Notes: generated from the sequence alone by a model not told the origin. Positions 27,721-36,440 are shown, counted from the stretch's first letter. The stretch is 64,000 bases of DNA from Lachnospiraceae bacterium UBA5899 (GCA_002432425.1 DJEL01000020.1:20345-84344); one strand, 5' to 3'. Numbers and translations: made by a program.

Positions 27721-27749
27721 ATTGTATCGCAAACAGCCCCTTTAGGCAA
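27721..27749 (-). promoter_or_regulatory. zapA promoter (TTGCCT-17-TACAAT)
   Basis: On the minus strand TTGCCT (27744-27749) and TACAAT (27721-27726) have a 17-base spacer and lie about 58 bases ahead of the zapA ATG. Confidence 0.65.
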
Positions 27750-27771
27750 GCAGTTTCTTATAAAAATACTC

Positions 27772-28758
27772 TTACAGAAGTCCCATATGGCGGTAAGCCA
27801 GATCCGTGGCAACCCTTCCCCGCGGAGTGCGGTTCAGAAGTCCGTTCTGGATTAAGAAAGGCTCGTATACATCCTCTATGGTGCCCGCATCCTCACCGAT
27901 GGCAGCCGCCAGCGTATCCAGACCCACCGGACCGCCGTCAAACTTTTCAATCATGGTGCGGAGCAGGTTGCGGTCGATATGGTCCAATCCCATCTTGTCC
28001 ACATCCATAAGGTCAAGCGCCGTCTTTGCCACTTCTTCCGTAATCCTGCCGTCGTATTTTACCTGGGCAAAATCCCGCACTCTTTTTAAGATGCGGTTGG
28101 CAAGCCGCGGCGTCCCGCGGCTTCTCCTTGCAAGCTCCAGAGAACCGCCCTCGTCAATCTCCACCTGTAAAAGGGAGGCGGACTGCTTCACAATATGCTG
28201 CAGCTCCGGAATTGTATAAAATTCCAGACGGTGTATCATGCCGAAACGGTCGCGCAGAGGCGCCGTCAGCATGCCGGCTCTCGTCGTGGCGCCAATCAGG
28301 GTAAACTTCGGCAAATCCAGACGGATGGACCGAGCGGAAGAACCCTTTCCAATCATAATATCAATGCAGAAATCCTCCATGGCAGGATACAGAACCTCCT
28401 CCACCTGTCTGTTCAGGCGGTGGATTTCGTCCACAAATAAAATGTCACCCTCCTGCAAGTTGTTTAAGATAGCCGCAATTTCTCCCGGCTTTTCAATCGC
28501 CGGACCGCTGGTCACCTTCATATGGGTGCCCATTTCATTGGCAATAATACCTGCCAGTGTGGTCTTGCCTAATCCTGGCGGGCCGTAAAAAAGCACATGG
28601 TCCAGTGCGTCGCCCCTCTTTTTTGCTGCCTCAATATAGACCTTTAAATTCTGCTTTACCTTTTCCTGACCGATGTAGTCAGCAAGGCACTGGGGGCGTA
28701 GGGAGCCTTCTATTCTGCTGTCCTCTTCCGTAATATTGGTTTCTATCGTACGTGCCAT
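27772..28758 (-). CDS. ruvB: Holliday junction helicase RuvB
   Basis: RuvB is the hexameric AAA+ motor that drives branch migration with RuvA. The 328-residue protein shows Walker A GPPGLGKTTLAG, Walker B LFVDEIHRLNR, sensor I GATTRAGMLTAPLRDRFG and the C-terminal winged helix with TPRGRVAT. The ATG at 28756-28758 (GAGG six bases upstream) is preferred to an in-frame TTG four codons earlier that lies in the ribosome binding site. It follows ruvA by 59 bases. Confidence 0.97.
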   Translation of the reverse strand: MARTIETNITEEDSRIEGSLRPQCLADYIGQEKVKQNLKVYIEAAKKRGDALDHVLFYGPPGLGKTTLAGIIANEMGTHMKVTSGPAIEKPGEIAAILNNLQEGDILFVDEIHRLNRQVEEVLYPAMEDFCIDIMIGKGSSARSIRLDLPKFTLIGATTRAGMLTAPLRDRFGMIHRLEFYTIPELQHIVKQSASLLQVEIDEGGSLELARRSRGTPRLANRILKRVRDFAQVKYDGRITEEVAKTALDLMDVDKMGLDHIDRNLLRTMIEKFDGGPVGLDTLAAAIGEDAGTIEDVYEPFLIQNGLLNRTPRGRVATDLAYRHMGLL

Positions 28759-28817
28759 TTTTGTCCTCAATACTTTCTATCCAAAATCCAATATCCCATC
28801 CGAACCGATACGCGGTA

Positions 28818-29420
28818 TCAGAACAGATACTTGAGTGCTTCCTTTAAGAGGGCACTGCTGTCCTTTTCCTCTGCATTCGGAATTTTGCCGACCGCCTGCA
28901 TGCTTTCCGTCTGTCCGTAACCTAACGCAACGAGTGCCTCTATGGTTTCCTTTACGGCTTCGCTACATGCGGCGCCTCCCGCATGCTCCGATACTTCCAT
29001 GCTTATCATGGTATCATTATAGGAAACCTTGTCCTTTAAGTCAAGGATAAGCCGTTCCGCCGTCTTCTGTCCGATGCCCGGAGCCTTGGCGATTGCCTTG
29101 GCATCCTTGGATAAAATGGCATAACGCAGAGCATCCGCATCCATGGTGGACAAAATTGCCAGTGCTCCCTTGGGCCCGATGCCGTTTACCGTAATGCATT
29201 TCTTGAAAAGCTCCAAATCGTTTTTATGTAAAAAGCCGTAAAGTAAAAAAGCATCCTCACGCACCAGCGTATAGGTATGCAGCTTTACTTTTTCTCCGAT
29301 ACCGGGCAGCTCTGCCGCCACCCGGCCGGATATATGAACATTGATACCGAATCCATTGACGGAAAGTACTACGGTGTCTTCCGTAATATCTGCAATTTCT
29401 CCCTGAACAAATGCTATCAT
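28818..29420 (-). CDS. ruvA: Holliday junction DNA-binding protein RuvA
   Basis: RuvA tetramers hold the four-way junction and load RuvB. The 200-residue protein opens MIAFVQGEIADITEDTVVL (OB domain), carries the helix-hairpin-helix pair GIGPKGALAILS and APGIGQKTAERLILDLKDK, and ends in the small RuvB-contacting domain (ALVALGYGQTESMQAV). The ATG at 29420 with AGGTGA upstream gives the standard N-terminus. Confidence 0.97.
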   Translation of the reverse strand: MIAFVQGEIADITEDTVVLSVNGFGINVHISGRVAAELPGIGEKVKLHTYTLVREDAFLLYGFLHKNDLELFKKCITVNGIGPKGALAILSTMDADALRYAILSKDAKAIAKAPGIGQKTAERLILDLKDKVSYNDTMISMEVSEHAGGAACSEAVKETIEALVALGYGQTESMQAVGKIPNAEEKDSSALLKEALKYLF

Positions 29421-29452
29421 GTGTCTGCTCACCTTTCTTTTACTGTTTCTTA

Positions 29453-29481
29453 AGCATACCACAATCGAACATATGTTTCAA
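29453..29481 (-). promoter_or_regulatory. ruvAB promoter (TTGAAA-17-TATGCT)
   Basis: On the minus strand TTGAAA (29476-29481) and TATGCT (29453-29458) are 17 bases apart, about 33 bases ahead of the ruvA ATG. The -35 box and spacer overlap a LexA site. Confidence 0.75.
29466..29479. promoter_or_regulatory. LexA (SOS) box at the ruvAB promoter
   Basis: CGAACATATGTTTC matches the Gram-positive LexA/DinR consensus CGAACRNRYGTTYC at every position and covers the -35 region of the ruvAB promoter. It predicts induction of ruvAB by DNA damage. Confidence 0.88.
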
Positions 29482-29535
29482 GTCATGTCTTGCAAAATCT
29501 TTCCTTCGTTTCCAAAAAGCTCCTTAAAAGCCTTT

Positions 29536-30021
29536 TTATTTCTGGTTGATGTAGTTGACCAGACCTTCCGCAGCAATAATCTTCTGCATGAAAGGAGGGA
29601 ATGCCTGACCCTTGTAAGAAGTATTCTTGGTTAAATCCTTAATTTCGCCGGAATCGAAGTTTACTTCCACTTCGTCTCCTGCTTCAATCGCCTTTGCCGC
29701 CTCCGGGCACTCGATAATGGGAAGCCCGATGTTGATGGCGTTGCGGTAGAAAATTCTGGCGAAGGTCTCTGCGATAACACAGCTTACGCCTGCCGCTTTG
29801 ATGGCAATGGGCGCATGCTCTCTGGAAGAACCGCAGCCGAAGTTTTTCTCCGCTACGATAATGTCTCCTTTTTTCACATTCTTTACAAAGTCCTTGTCAA
29901 TATCTTCCATACAGTGTGTTGCCAGTTCTGCCGGGTCGGAAGAATTCAGATATCTTGCCGGGATGATAACATCCGTATCCACATTGTCTCCGTATTTAAA
30001 AACCAAACCTTTTGCCTGCAT
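29536..30021 (-). CDS. leuD: 3-isopropylmalate dehydratase small subunit
   Basis: LeuD pairs with LeuC to isomerise 2- to 3-isopropylmalate in leucine synthesis. The 161-residue protein has the swivel-domain motifs GDNVDTDVIIPARYL, GCGSSREHAPIAIKAAGV and FYRNAINIGLP. It is of the short (~160-residue) type found in bacteria and archaea with a separate, ~420-residue LeuC. The ATG at 30021 (nine bases after AAAGGA) is preferred to one three codons upstream that abuts the ribosome binding site. Confidence 0.93.
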   Translation of the reverse strand: MQAKGLVFKYGDNVDTDVIIPARYLNSSDPAELATHCMEDIDKDFVKNVKKGDIIVAEKNFGCGSSREHAPIAIKAAGVSCVIAETFARIFYRNAINIGLPIIECPEAAKAIEAGDEVEVNFDSGEIKDLTKNTSYKGQAFPPFMQKIIAAEGLVNYINQK

Positions 30022-30118
30022 TTTATTCATTCCTTTCCAAAACTGAATCGTTAAGATTTCTGATAAGTTTCTTGTCCTGACTTTCTTCGGTTATAACCGT
30101 CTTCCGGGTCCTGCTTTC

Positions 30119-31378
30119 TTATAATGCGTCCGGACCGCCGATGTAGCCTAATACGGCGCTTGCTGCCGCAACTGCGGGGCTTGCCAGATAGATTTCGGAA
30201 GTCACATGGCCCATTCTGCCTACGAAGTTACGGTTGGTAGTGGAAACACAGCGTTCCTTTTCCGCCAGGATGCCCATGTAACCGCCCAGGCAAGGACCGC
30301 AGGTCGGTGTGCTGACTACTGCGCCGGCTTCAATGAAAATCTTTAAGAGTCCTTCTTCCATGGCATCCATGTAAATCTTCTGAGTAGCGGGGATAACGAT
30401 GCAGCGCATGCCCTTCTTTACATGGCGTCCCTTTAAGATTTCAGCGGCGGTACGCAAATCGTCCAGTCTGCCGTTGGTGCAGGAACCGATAACCACCTGG
30501 TCAATGTCGATTTTTTCGATTTCATCAATGGTATGGGTGTTTTCAGGCAGATGTGGGAAAGCAACCGTTGACTTTAAGGTGTTTAAATCAATGGTGATTT
30601 CCTGCTCATAGGAAGCATCCGCATCCGCTTCATAAATCTTGTATGCTCTCTTTGAATGTTCTTTCATGTAGCTTTCCGCTTTTTCATCCACGGGGAAAAT
30701 GCCGTTCTTGGCACCCGCTTCAATCGCCATGTTGGCAATGGTGAAACGGTCATCCATGGAAAGAGCCGCAATGCCGTCGCCGGTGAATTCCAGAGACTTG
30801 TAAAGTGCACCATCCACGCCAATCATACCGATTAAGTGTAAAATCACATCCTTGCCGGAAATCCACTTGTTCGGCTTGCCGGTAAGCACCACTTTAATTG
30901 CTGCGGGCACCTTGAACCATGCCTTGCCGGTAGCCATGCCGGCAGCCATGTCCGTACTGCCCACGCCGGTGGAGAAGGCACCCAGGGCACCGTATGTACA
31001 AGTATGGGAGTCTGCGCCGATAATCACGTCGCCTGCCACGGTCAGACCTTTTTCGGGAAGCAGAGCATGCTCAATACCCATTTCACCTACTTCAAAGTAG
31101 TTGGTGATTTCGTTTCTTCTGGCAAATTCTCTTACGCATTTGCAGTGTTCTGCGGACTTAATATCCTTATTGGGTACAAAATGGTCGGGAACCAGGGCAA
31201 TTTTATCCTTGTGGAATACGCCGTCCACCTTCATTTTTTCCATTTCCTTAATCGCTACCGGGCTGGTAATGTCGTTGCCCAGCACCAGGTCCAAATCCGC
31301 CTCTATCAACTGACCGGCTTCTACCTTGTCAAGGCCTGCATGAGCCGCCAGAATTTTCTGTGTCATGGTCATTCCCAT
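30119..31378 (-). CDS. leuC: 3-isopropylmalate dehydratase large subunit
   Basis: The aconitase-family large subunit (419 residues) holding the [4Fe-4S] cluster. Cluster ligands lie in GSCTNGRLDDL and TPTCGPCLGGYMG; upstream are GADSHTCTYGALGAFSTGVGS segments of the active site. The length and the archaeal-like HacA/LeuC type match the partner LeuD. The ATG at 31376-31378 lies nine bases after AGGAGG. The gene heads a leuCD operon divergent from a LysR gene; leuA and leuB are not in the window. Confidence 0.95.
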   Translation of the reverse strand: MGMTMTQKILAAHAGLDKVEAGQLIEADLDLVLGNDITSPVAIKEMEKMKVDGVFHKDKIALVPDHFVPNKDIKSAEHCKCVREFARRNEITNYFEVGEMGIEHALLPEKGLTVAGDVIIGADSHTCTYGALGAFSTGVGSTDMAAGMATGKAWFKVPAAIKVVLTGKPNKWISGKDVILHLIGMIGVDGALYKSLEFTGDGIAALSMDDRFTIANMAIEAGAKNGIFPVDEKAESYMKEHSKRAYKIYEADADASYEQEITIDLNTLKSTVAFPHLPENTHTIDEIEKIDIDQVVIGSCTNGRLDDLRTAAEILKGRHVKKGMRCIVIPATQKIYMDAMEEGLLKIFIEAGAVVSTPTCGPCLGGYMGILAEKERCVSTTNRNFVGRMGHVTSEIYLASPAVAAASAVLGYIGGPDAL

Positions 31379-31414
31379 CTCTAACATCCTCCTGTTTTTC
31401 AAAACCTTTTCTCT

Positions 31415-31443
31415 ATCTTAGCACAGTTTTTTTCTTTCGACAA
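31415..31443 (-). promoter_or_regulatory. leuCD promoter (TTGTCG-17-TAAGAT)
   Basis: On the minus strand TTGTCG (31438-31443) and TAAGAT (31415-31420) are separated by 17 bases. The imperfect -35 fits a promoter that needs an activator. Confidence 0.65.
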
Positions 31444-31463
31444 ATAGTTATCTTTCATATTTC

Positions 31464-31482
31464 CCATAACCGCAGACTATGG
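31464..31482. promoter_or_regulatory. LysR-type operator (CCATA-N9-TATGG)
   Basis: A perfect 5-bp inverted repeat around nine bases that contains the LysR T-N11-A motif. Its centre is about 65 bases upstream of the predicted leuC start of transcription, the classical recognition-site position, and it abuts a TATAAT (31483-31488) that could be the -10 box of the divergent lysR gene, allowing autoregulation. Confidence 0.7.
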
Positions 31483-31551
31483 TATAATCCCTATTATAAC
31501 TCCGTATTCCCTCTTTCTATAGAGAGGAAGTTCTTTGGAAAGGAAACCGAT

Positions 31552-32445
31552 ATGATAAAAGAAAACCTGAATTTATACCATATTTTCTATGAAACCGCCA
31601 TCTGCGGCAATATATCCATGGCAGCCCGGAAGCTCTATATTTCCCAGCCCGCCATTTCCAAGGCTATTTCCAAGCTGGAAAGCAGTCTGGGCGTGTCCCT
31701 GTTTGTGCGTTCCTCCCGGGGCGTCAAGCTCACGCCGGACGGCGAAATTCTCCTAAAACAGTTGGACACCGCCTTTCATGCCATCAAGCAGGGCGAAGAT
31801 ACCATTGAAAGCAGAAAAGAAAGCGGCGCAGGCTCTCTCTCCATCGGCATCAGCACCACCCTCTGCCGGTATCTTCTGCTTCCCTATCTACGGGACTTTA
31901 TCAAAGCTCACCCGGAGGTAAAGCTCTCCATTTTCTGCCAATCCTCCACGGAAACCATTGCGGCACTGGAAAACGGACTGTTAGATATGGGCATCATCGG
32001 CGAAACCTCGCATCTTGACCCTCTGCATTTTTATCCCGTCCGCGACATCCATGACATTCTGGTTGCCACGAAGGATTATCTCGCCCAGGTGGAAAGCGCC
32101 ACGGACAAAAGTCCCCGGGATATGCTCAGTCACGCCAACCTCATGCTGCTTGACAAGCGCAACATCACCCGGCAGTACATTGAAAAATACCTGCTCTTAA
32201 ATGAAATTACGCCCAAGCAGCAGTTGGAAGTCACCACCATGGACCTGCTCATCGAGTTCTCCAAAATCGGTATGGGCGTGGGCTGTGTCATCCGGGAATT
32301 TGTGGAGGAAGAACTGGCAAACGGCACCCTGCTCCCCTTCCCCATGTCGGAGCCCATTCCTCCCCGAAAAATCGGCGTTGCCTTAAAGGGCAATGTTGCC
32401 AAGAATTCTCCGACCGACCTTCTTTTATCCCTGCTGTTACCTTAA
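31552..32445 (+). CDS. LysR-family regulator, probable regulator of leuCD
   Basis: A 297-residue LysR-type activator. The N-terminal winged helix-turn-helix is clear (YHIFYETAICGNISMAARKLY, split; then SQPAISKAISKLESSLGVSLF and GVKLTPDG). The rest is the two-lobed effector domain (SLSIGISTTLCRYLLLPYL at about 97). The ATG at 31552 with AAGGAAA upstream is preferred to a much longer open frame that begins inside leuC on the other strand. Divergence from leuC and the T-N11-A site between them make leuCD the likely target; the effector would then be a pathway intermediate, which is inference. Confidence 0.85.
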   Translation: MIKENLNLYHIFYETAICGNISMAARKLYISQPAISKAISKLESSLGVSLFVRSSRGVKLTPDGEILLKQLDTAFHAIKQGEDTIESRKESGAGSLSIGISTTLCRYLLLPYLRDFIKAHPEVKLSIFCQSSTETIAALENGLLDMGIIGETSHLDPLHFYPVRDIHDILVATKDYLAQVESATDKSPRDMLSHANLMLLDKRNITRQYIEKYLLLNEITPKQQLEVTTMDLLIEFSKIGMGVGCVIREFVEEELANGTLLPFPMSEPIPPRKIGVALKGNVAKNSPTDLLLSLLLP

Positions 32446-32478
32446 AGCTTTTTTACCGCAAAAATAATTCTACGAAAA

Positions 32479-32506
32479 AAGAACTGCAGCCGAAACTGCA
32501 GTTCTT
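32479..32506. terminator. terminator between lysR and ilvC
   Basis: AAGAACTGCAG and CTGCAGTTCTT form an 11-bp stem with a 6-base loop. It lies between two convergent genes and can serve both. Confidence 0.8.
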
Positions 32507-32555
32507 CTATTCTTCTTATTTTCCGTGAAAACCGTTTCCGAAACGAATGCTTTAA

Positions 32556-33575
32556 TTAGTTGTTAATCAGCTTGTCGTTTTCGTTGTTCCAGCTGTAAAG
32601 CTTACGGATTTCTTCGCCGACCTTTTCAGAAGGATGCTCGGAAGCTAACTTTCTTAATGCACGGAAGTGAGCCTGACCGCCTGCGGAAGACATATCCAGA
32701 AGGAAGTCTTTTGCAAAGGTACCATCCTGGATGTCCTTTAAGATTTTCTTCATGGTCTTCTTGGTTTCTTCTGTAATAATCTTAGGTCCGGTAATGTAGT
32801 CACCGTATTCTGCTGTGTTGGAGATGGAATATCTCATGCCTGCGAAACCGCTCTGGTAAATCAGGTCAACAATCAGCTTCATTTCATGGATACATTCAAA
32901 GTAAGCGTTTCTCGGGTCATAGCCTGCTTCTACAAGGGTTTCAAAACCAGCCTGCATCAGAGCGCATACACCGCCGCAGAGAACTGCCTGCTCACCGAAG
33001 AGGTCTGTTTCGGTTTCGGTTCTGAAGGTGGTTTCCAGAACGCCTGCTCTTGCGCCGCCGATAGCCAGTGCGTAAGCCAGTGCTAAATCCTGTGCCTTGC
33101 CGGTAGCATCCTGATGTACGGCAATCAGACAGGGAACACCCTTGCCGGTCTGGTACTCGCTTCTTACGGTATGTCCGGGTCCCTTAGGTGCAATCATGGT
33201 AACATCTACATCCTTAGGAGGAACAATCTGTCCGAAATGAATGTTGAAGCCGTGAGCGAACATCAGCATATCGCCTGCCTTTAAGTTCGGCTCGATATCT
33301 TTCTTATACATAGCAGCCTGTAATTCATCATTGATAAGAATCATGATAATATCTGCTCTCTTTGCAGCTTCTGCTGCTGTATATACTTCAAATCCCTGTG
33401 CTTCAGCCTTTGCCCAGGACTTGGAGCCTTCATACAGACCGATAATTACATGGCATCCTGATTCCTTTGCATTCAGTGCATGTGCATGTCCCTGGCTGCC
33501 GTAGCCGATAATTGCGATTGTCTTGCCTTCCAGAAGAGAAAGGTTACAATCTTCCTGGTAAAAAATTTTTGCCAT
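32556..33575 (-). CDS. ilvC: ketol-acid reductoisomerase
   Basis: IlvC converts acetolactate and acetohydroxybutyrate to dihydroxy acids for valine and isoleucine. The 339-residue class I enzyme has the cofactor loop IAIIGYGSQGHAHALN; the segment GLYEGSKSW after it normally decides NADPH use. Metal and substrate residues appear in DLFGEQAVLCGG and FECIHEMKLIVDL. The ATG at 33573-33575 lies eight bases after GGAGG. It sits 74 bases below an ilvN gene and probably shares its promoter. Confidence 0.96.
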   Translation of the reverse strand: MAKIFYQEDCNLSLLEGKTIAIIGYGSQGHAHALNAKESGCHVIIGLYEGSKSWAKAEAQGFEVYTAAEAAKRADIIMILINDELQAAMYKKDIEPNLKAGDMLMFAHGFNIHFGQIVPPKDVDVTMIAPKGPGHTVRSEYQTGKGVPCLIAVHQDATGKAQDLALAYALAIGGARAGVLETTFRTETETDLFGEQAVLCGGVCALMQAGFETLVEAGYDPRNAYFECIHEMKLIVDLIYQSGFAGMRYSISNTAEYGDYITGPKIITEETKKTMKKILKDIQDGTFAKDFLLDMSSAGGQAHFRALRKLASEHPSEKVGEEIRKLYSWNNENDKLINN

Positions 33576-33649
33576 TTTTCTTTCCTCCATTTGCATCATA
33601 ATTTAATAACTTTTATAACTGTAGAGGGTTCATCCCCCGGGTTATCATA

Positions 33650-34153
33650 TTAAAAATGTACGACGTTTTCCGTACCTCTTCCCAGTCCGGCAATACCGGT
33701 TCTGGCAAGTTCTAAGATTTCGTAGCCTTCCTGCATCAAATCGTTTAAGAAGGCATCAATTTTTTCCTGTGTACCCGTCATTTCCACAATCAGGCTTTCC
33801 GGCGCCACATCAATAATCTTGGCGCGGAAAATATCCGTTAAGGAAATTACATTGTGTCTCTTTTCGGGACAGACACGGACTTTAATCAGCGCCAGCTCCC
33901 TGTAAACACTTTCCGTAGGCTTTAATTCCTTTACGTCTCTGACATCCACAAGCTTTCCTACCTGCTTCTCAATCTGTGCCAGAATCTGCTCGTCCCCGGT
34001 TGCCACAATGGTAATACGGGTAAATCTCGGGTCAGCCGTCACACCTGCGGTAATACTTTCAATGTTGTAGCCGCGGCGGCTGAAAAGACCGGAAATACGG
34101 CTTAAAACACCGGATGTATTGTCTACAATAAGCTGAAAAACTCTTCTCTGCAA
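33650..34153 (-). CDS. ilvN: acetolactate synthase small subunit (copy 1, ilvC-linked)
   Basis: A 167-residue regulatory subunit with the N-terminal ACT domain (VFQLIVDNTSGVLSRISGLF; RRGYNIESITAG) that binds valine, and the C-terminal domain starting near residue 80 (ESVYRELALIKV). This copy is the more standard of two in the window: it keeps GLFSRRGYNI and the ending ARTGIAGLGRG. TTG start eight bases after GGAGG. A strong promoter of its own separates it from the second copy. Confidence 0.92.
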   Translation of the reverse strand: MQRRVFQLIVDNTSGVLSRISGLFSRRGYNIESITAGVTADPRFTRITIVATGDEQILAQIEKQVGKLVDVRDVKELKPTESVYRELALIKVRVCPEKRHNVISLTDIFRAKIIDVAPESLIVEMTGTQEKIDAFLNDLMQEGYEILELARTGIAGLGRGTENVVHF

Positions 34154-34179
34154 AATCTTTTCCTCCTGCCCTTTTTCCT

Positions 34180-34208
34180 ATCATATCAACACTTTTTTCG
34201 CTTGTCAA
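34180..34208 (-). promoter_or_regulatory. ilvN-ilvC promoter (TTGACA-17-TATGAT)
   Basis: On the minus strand TTGACA (34203-34208) and TATGAT (34180-34185) have a 17-base spacer, close to the ideal SigA promoter, 26 bases ahead of the ilvN start. It splits the ilv genes into ilvB-second small subunit and ilvN-ilvC units. Confidence 0.8.
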
Positions 34209-34280
34209 CGTATGATATGCAGGAATGTTTTCTATAACCTGTGCTTATGGAACTATAGCTACAGGCGTATGTTATTCCTA

Positions 34281-34775
34281 TCAGTTATCGTTTTCGGAAC
34301 ATTTGGGAAGCGCCAGCGTTCCGGTTCTTGCCACTTCCACAATGCTGATGGAAGCAAGAAGCTGGATAAACAGTTTCGTCTTTTCCGGTACGTCGCAGAC
34401 CTGAATCATCATCTGGTTTTTGGACATATCAACGATTTCCGCTCTTCCCTTCATCATGTCGCAGACCTCTAAGATTTCACGCCGGTTGTTTTTGTTGTAC
34501 TTTACTTTAATGAGCATAAGCTCCCGGCTGATGCTTTCGGTCTCACTGAAAGTCTTTACCTTGATGACATCCAGCTTTTTGTTAAGCTGCTTTTCAATCT
34601 GTTCTATGGTTCTTTCGTTGCCGCTCGACACAATGGTCATACAGGAAACGGCAGGGTCGTCCGTTTCCCCTACGGCAAGGCTGTCAATATTAAAACATCT
34701 CCGGGAAAAGAGTCCGGCTACTTTGCAGAGTACACCGGAACGGTTTTCTACCAATACAGAATATATTTTTTTCAT
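34281..34775 (-). CDS. acetolactate synthase small-subunit paralogue (copy 2, ilvB-linked)
   Basis: A 164-residue second ACT-domain protein, 11 bases below ilvB. It aligns with copy 1 along its length (KIYSVLVENRSGVLCKVAGLF; RRCFNIDSLAVGETDD; ESISRELMLIKVKY; EVARTGTLAL) but is clearly diverged, with Cys in place of the glycine of RRGYN and a different C-terminal domain (AEIVDMSKNQMMIQVC). It is intact, not a broken copy. Being the partner encoded next to the catalytic subunit, it is the likelier in-cis regulator of IlvB; the two copies may give different valine sensitivities. Confidence 0.88.
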   Translation of the reverse strand: MKKIYSVLVENRSGVLCKVAGLFSRRCFNIDSLAVGETDDPAVSCMTIVSSGNERTIEQIEKQLNKKLDVIKVKTFSETESISRELMLIKVKYNKNNRREILEVCDMMKGRAEIVDMSKNQMMIQVCDVPEKTKLFIQLLASISIVEVARTGTLALPKCSENDN

Positions 34776-34786
34776 AGTCGTACCTC

Positions 34787-36403
34787 TTATTTCACAAGAT
34801 CGATGGGGTCAATCAGGCATTCCAGAAGGGCGGTTTCATCCTTCGCCAAAAATTCATCCAGCGACTTTTCCGCATCCTGCATATTGGTCAGGCGGTAAAA
34901 CGGCATGTCGTATGCCTGGGACAGCTTGGACAAATCCGGACTGCCGGAAAGGTCTACTACGGAGTAATGGTCTTTGTAGGTGTAATGCTGGTACTCTCTT
35001 ACCATTCCCAGGTAGTTGTTTTTCAGCACGATGATTTTCACCGGAACGGAAAACTGCCTTATGGTAGCCAGTTCCATCATGGACATCTGGAAGGAACCGT
35101 CGCCGCAGACGGCAATGACCTGTCTGCCCGGAGCCGCCAGTCTGGCGCCCATAGCTGCCGGAATGGAATAACCCATAGTGCCCATACCTCCGGAGGTTAA
35201 GAACTTGCCCTTCTTTACAATATGGTAGCCGCAGGACCATATCTGGTTCTGTCCGACATCCGCCACGTACACGCCGTCCTCTTTCATTTTATCGGAAAGC
35301 ATGGTAATGAAGGCTGCCGGGTCCACATAGTCCGGATTGGGATTTCTCTTCGGCGCCATGGTCTGTCTGTAGGTATTTAAGGTTTCTATCCATTCGTCAT
35401 GCTCGCAGATAAATTCCTGTTTCATGAAGTCTTCAAAAATATGCTTGGCATCGCCGACAAGGGGAATGGTCGGTCCGGCATTCTTGCCGATTTCCGCCGG
35501 GTCCACATCCATATGTACCAGAATTTTGTTCTGGGTAATCAAATCCGGCTGGCTGACCGCTCTGTCCGCCACACGGGCGCCCACCATGATAAGCAGGTCG
35601 GACTCGTTCATGGCCCGGTTGGCATAAGCTTTGCCGTTGTTGCCCACCATGCCGTAGTAAAGCGGATGCTCGGTAGGCATTACTCCGATGCCCATCATAG
35701 TGGACACTACGGGAATTTTATAGGTCTCCGCAAAGGTGCGCAGCTCATTTTCCGCTTCGCTTAAAAGCACACCGCCGCCCGCACAGATAATGGGACGCTT
35801 TGCATGCTCCAGTGCCTTGATTACCTTTTTAATCTGCACAATATGACCTTTTACGGTAGGCTTGTAGGTACGGATATTGACTTCCTCCGGATATGCGAAA
35901 CGGCTGATTGCCGCATTCTGGACATCGATGGGAATATCAATCAGCACCGGACCTTTTCTGCCGGAATTGGCAATATAAAAGGCTTCCTTAAAGATACGGG
36001 GAATATCCTGCACGTTTTTCACAAGATAGCTGTATTTTACAAAGGACTCCACAGCGCCCGTAATATCCGCTTCCTGGAATACATCGCTTCCCAGAAGCTC
36101 GCTGTTTACCTGACCGGTAATGCAGATTAAGGGAATGCTGTCCGCAAATGCGGTGGCAATGCCGGTGATGACATTGGTGGCGCCCGGTCCGCTCGTTACG
36201 GCACAGACACCCGGCTTTCCCGTCATTCTTGCCATTCCGCTTGCGGCATGGGCTGCATTCTGTTCCGTGCGCACCAGCACGGTTTTAATATCAGATTGTA
36301 AGATACTGTTATAAAAAGGACAAATAGCAACGCCCGGATAGCCAAACACAACTTTGACATCCTCGGCTTCCAGACATTTGATAATAGCATCTGCTCCGTT
36401 CAT
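34787..36403 (-). CDS. ilvB: acetolactate synthase large subunit
   Basis: The thiamine-diphosphate enzyme that makes acetolactate from pyruvate (538 residues). It begins NGADAIIKCLEAEDVKVVFG and YPGVAICPFYN, keeps the catalytic glutamate in RTEQNAAHAASG, the central FAD-type domain, and the ThDP motif GDGSFQMSMMELAT with NN further on. It is slightly shorter than the usual ~560 residues. The ATG follows GGAGG. It heads the unit ilvB-second small subunit, downstream of the eno terminator. Confidence 0.93.
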   Translation of the reverse strand: MNGADAIIKCLEAEDVKVVFGYPGVAICPFYNSILQSDIKTVLVRTEQNAAHAASGMARMTGKPGVCAVTSGPGATNVITGIATAFADSIPLICITGQVNSELLGSDVFQEADITGAVESFVKYSYLVKNVQDIPRIFKEAFYIANSGRKGPVLIDIPIDVQNAAISRFAYPEEVNIRTYKPTVKGHIVQIKKVIKALEHAKRPIICAGGGVLLSEAENELRTFAETYKIPVVSTMMGIGVMPTEHPLYYGMVGNNGKAYANRAMNESDLLIMVGARVADRAVSQPDLITQNKILVHMDVDPAEIGKNAGPTIPLVGDAKHIFEDFMKQEFICEHDEWIETLNTYRQTMAPKRNPNPDYVDPAAFITMLSDKMKEDGVYVADVGQNQIWSCGYHIVKKGKFLTSGGMGTMGYSIPAAMGARLAAPGRQVIAVCGDGSFQMSMMELATIRQFSVPVKIIVLKNNYLGMVREYQHYTYKDHYSVVDLSGSPDLSKLSQAYDMPFYRLTNMQDAEKSLDEFLAKDETALLECLIDPIDLVK

Positions 36404-36440
36404 GGTTTTCCTCCAACATTTCTAAAATTACATAGAGTTT

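Noticed and set aside
31379..31551. T-box or leucine attenuator ahead of leuC
   Set aside because: No specifier stem, AGGGTGGNACCGCG-type T-box sequence or leucine-codon leader peptide is visible; the leuC leader is only about 30 bases.
33650..34775. Two small subunit genes as one gene broken by a frameshift
   Set aside because: Each frame is a full-length ACT protein with its own start and ribosome binding site, and the two align end to end with each other.
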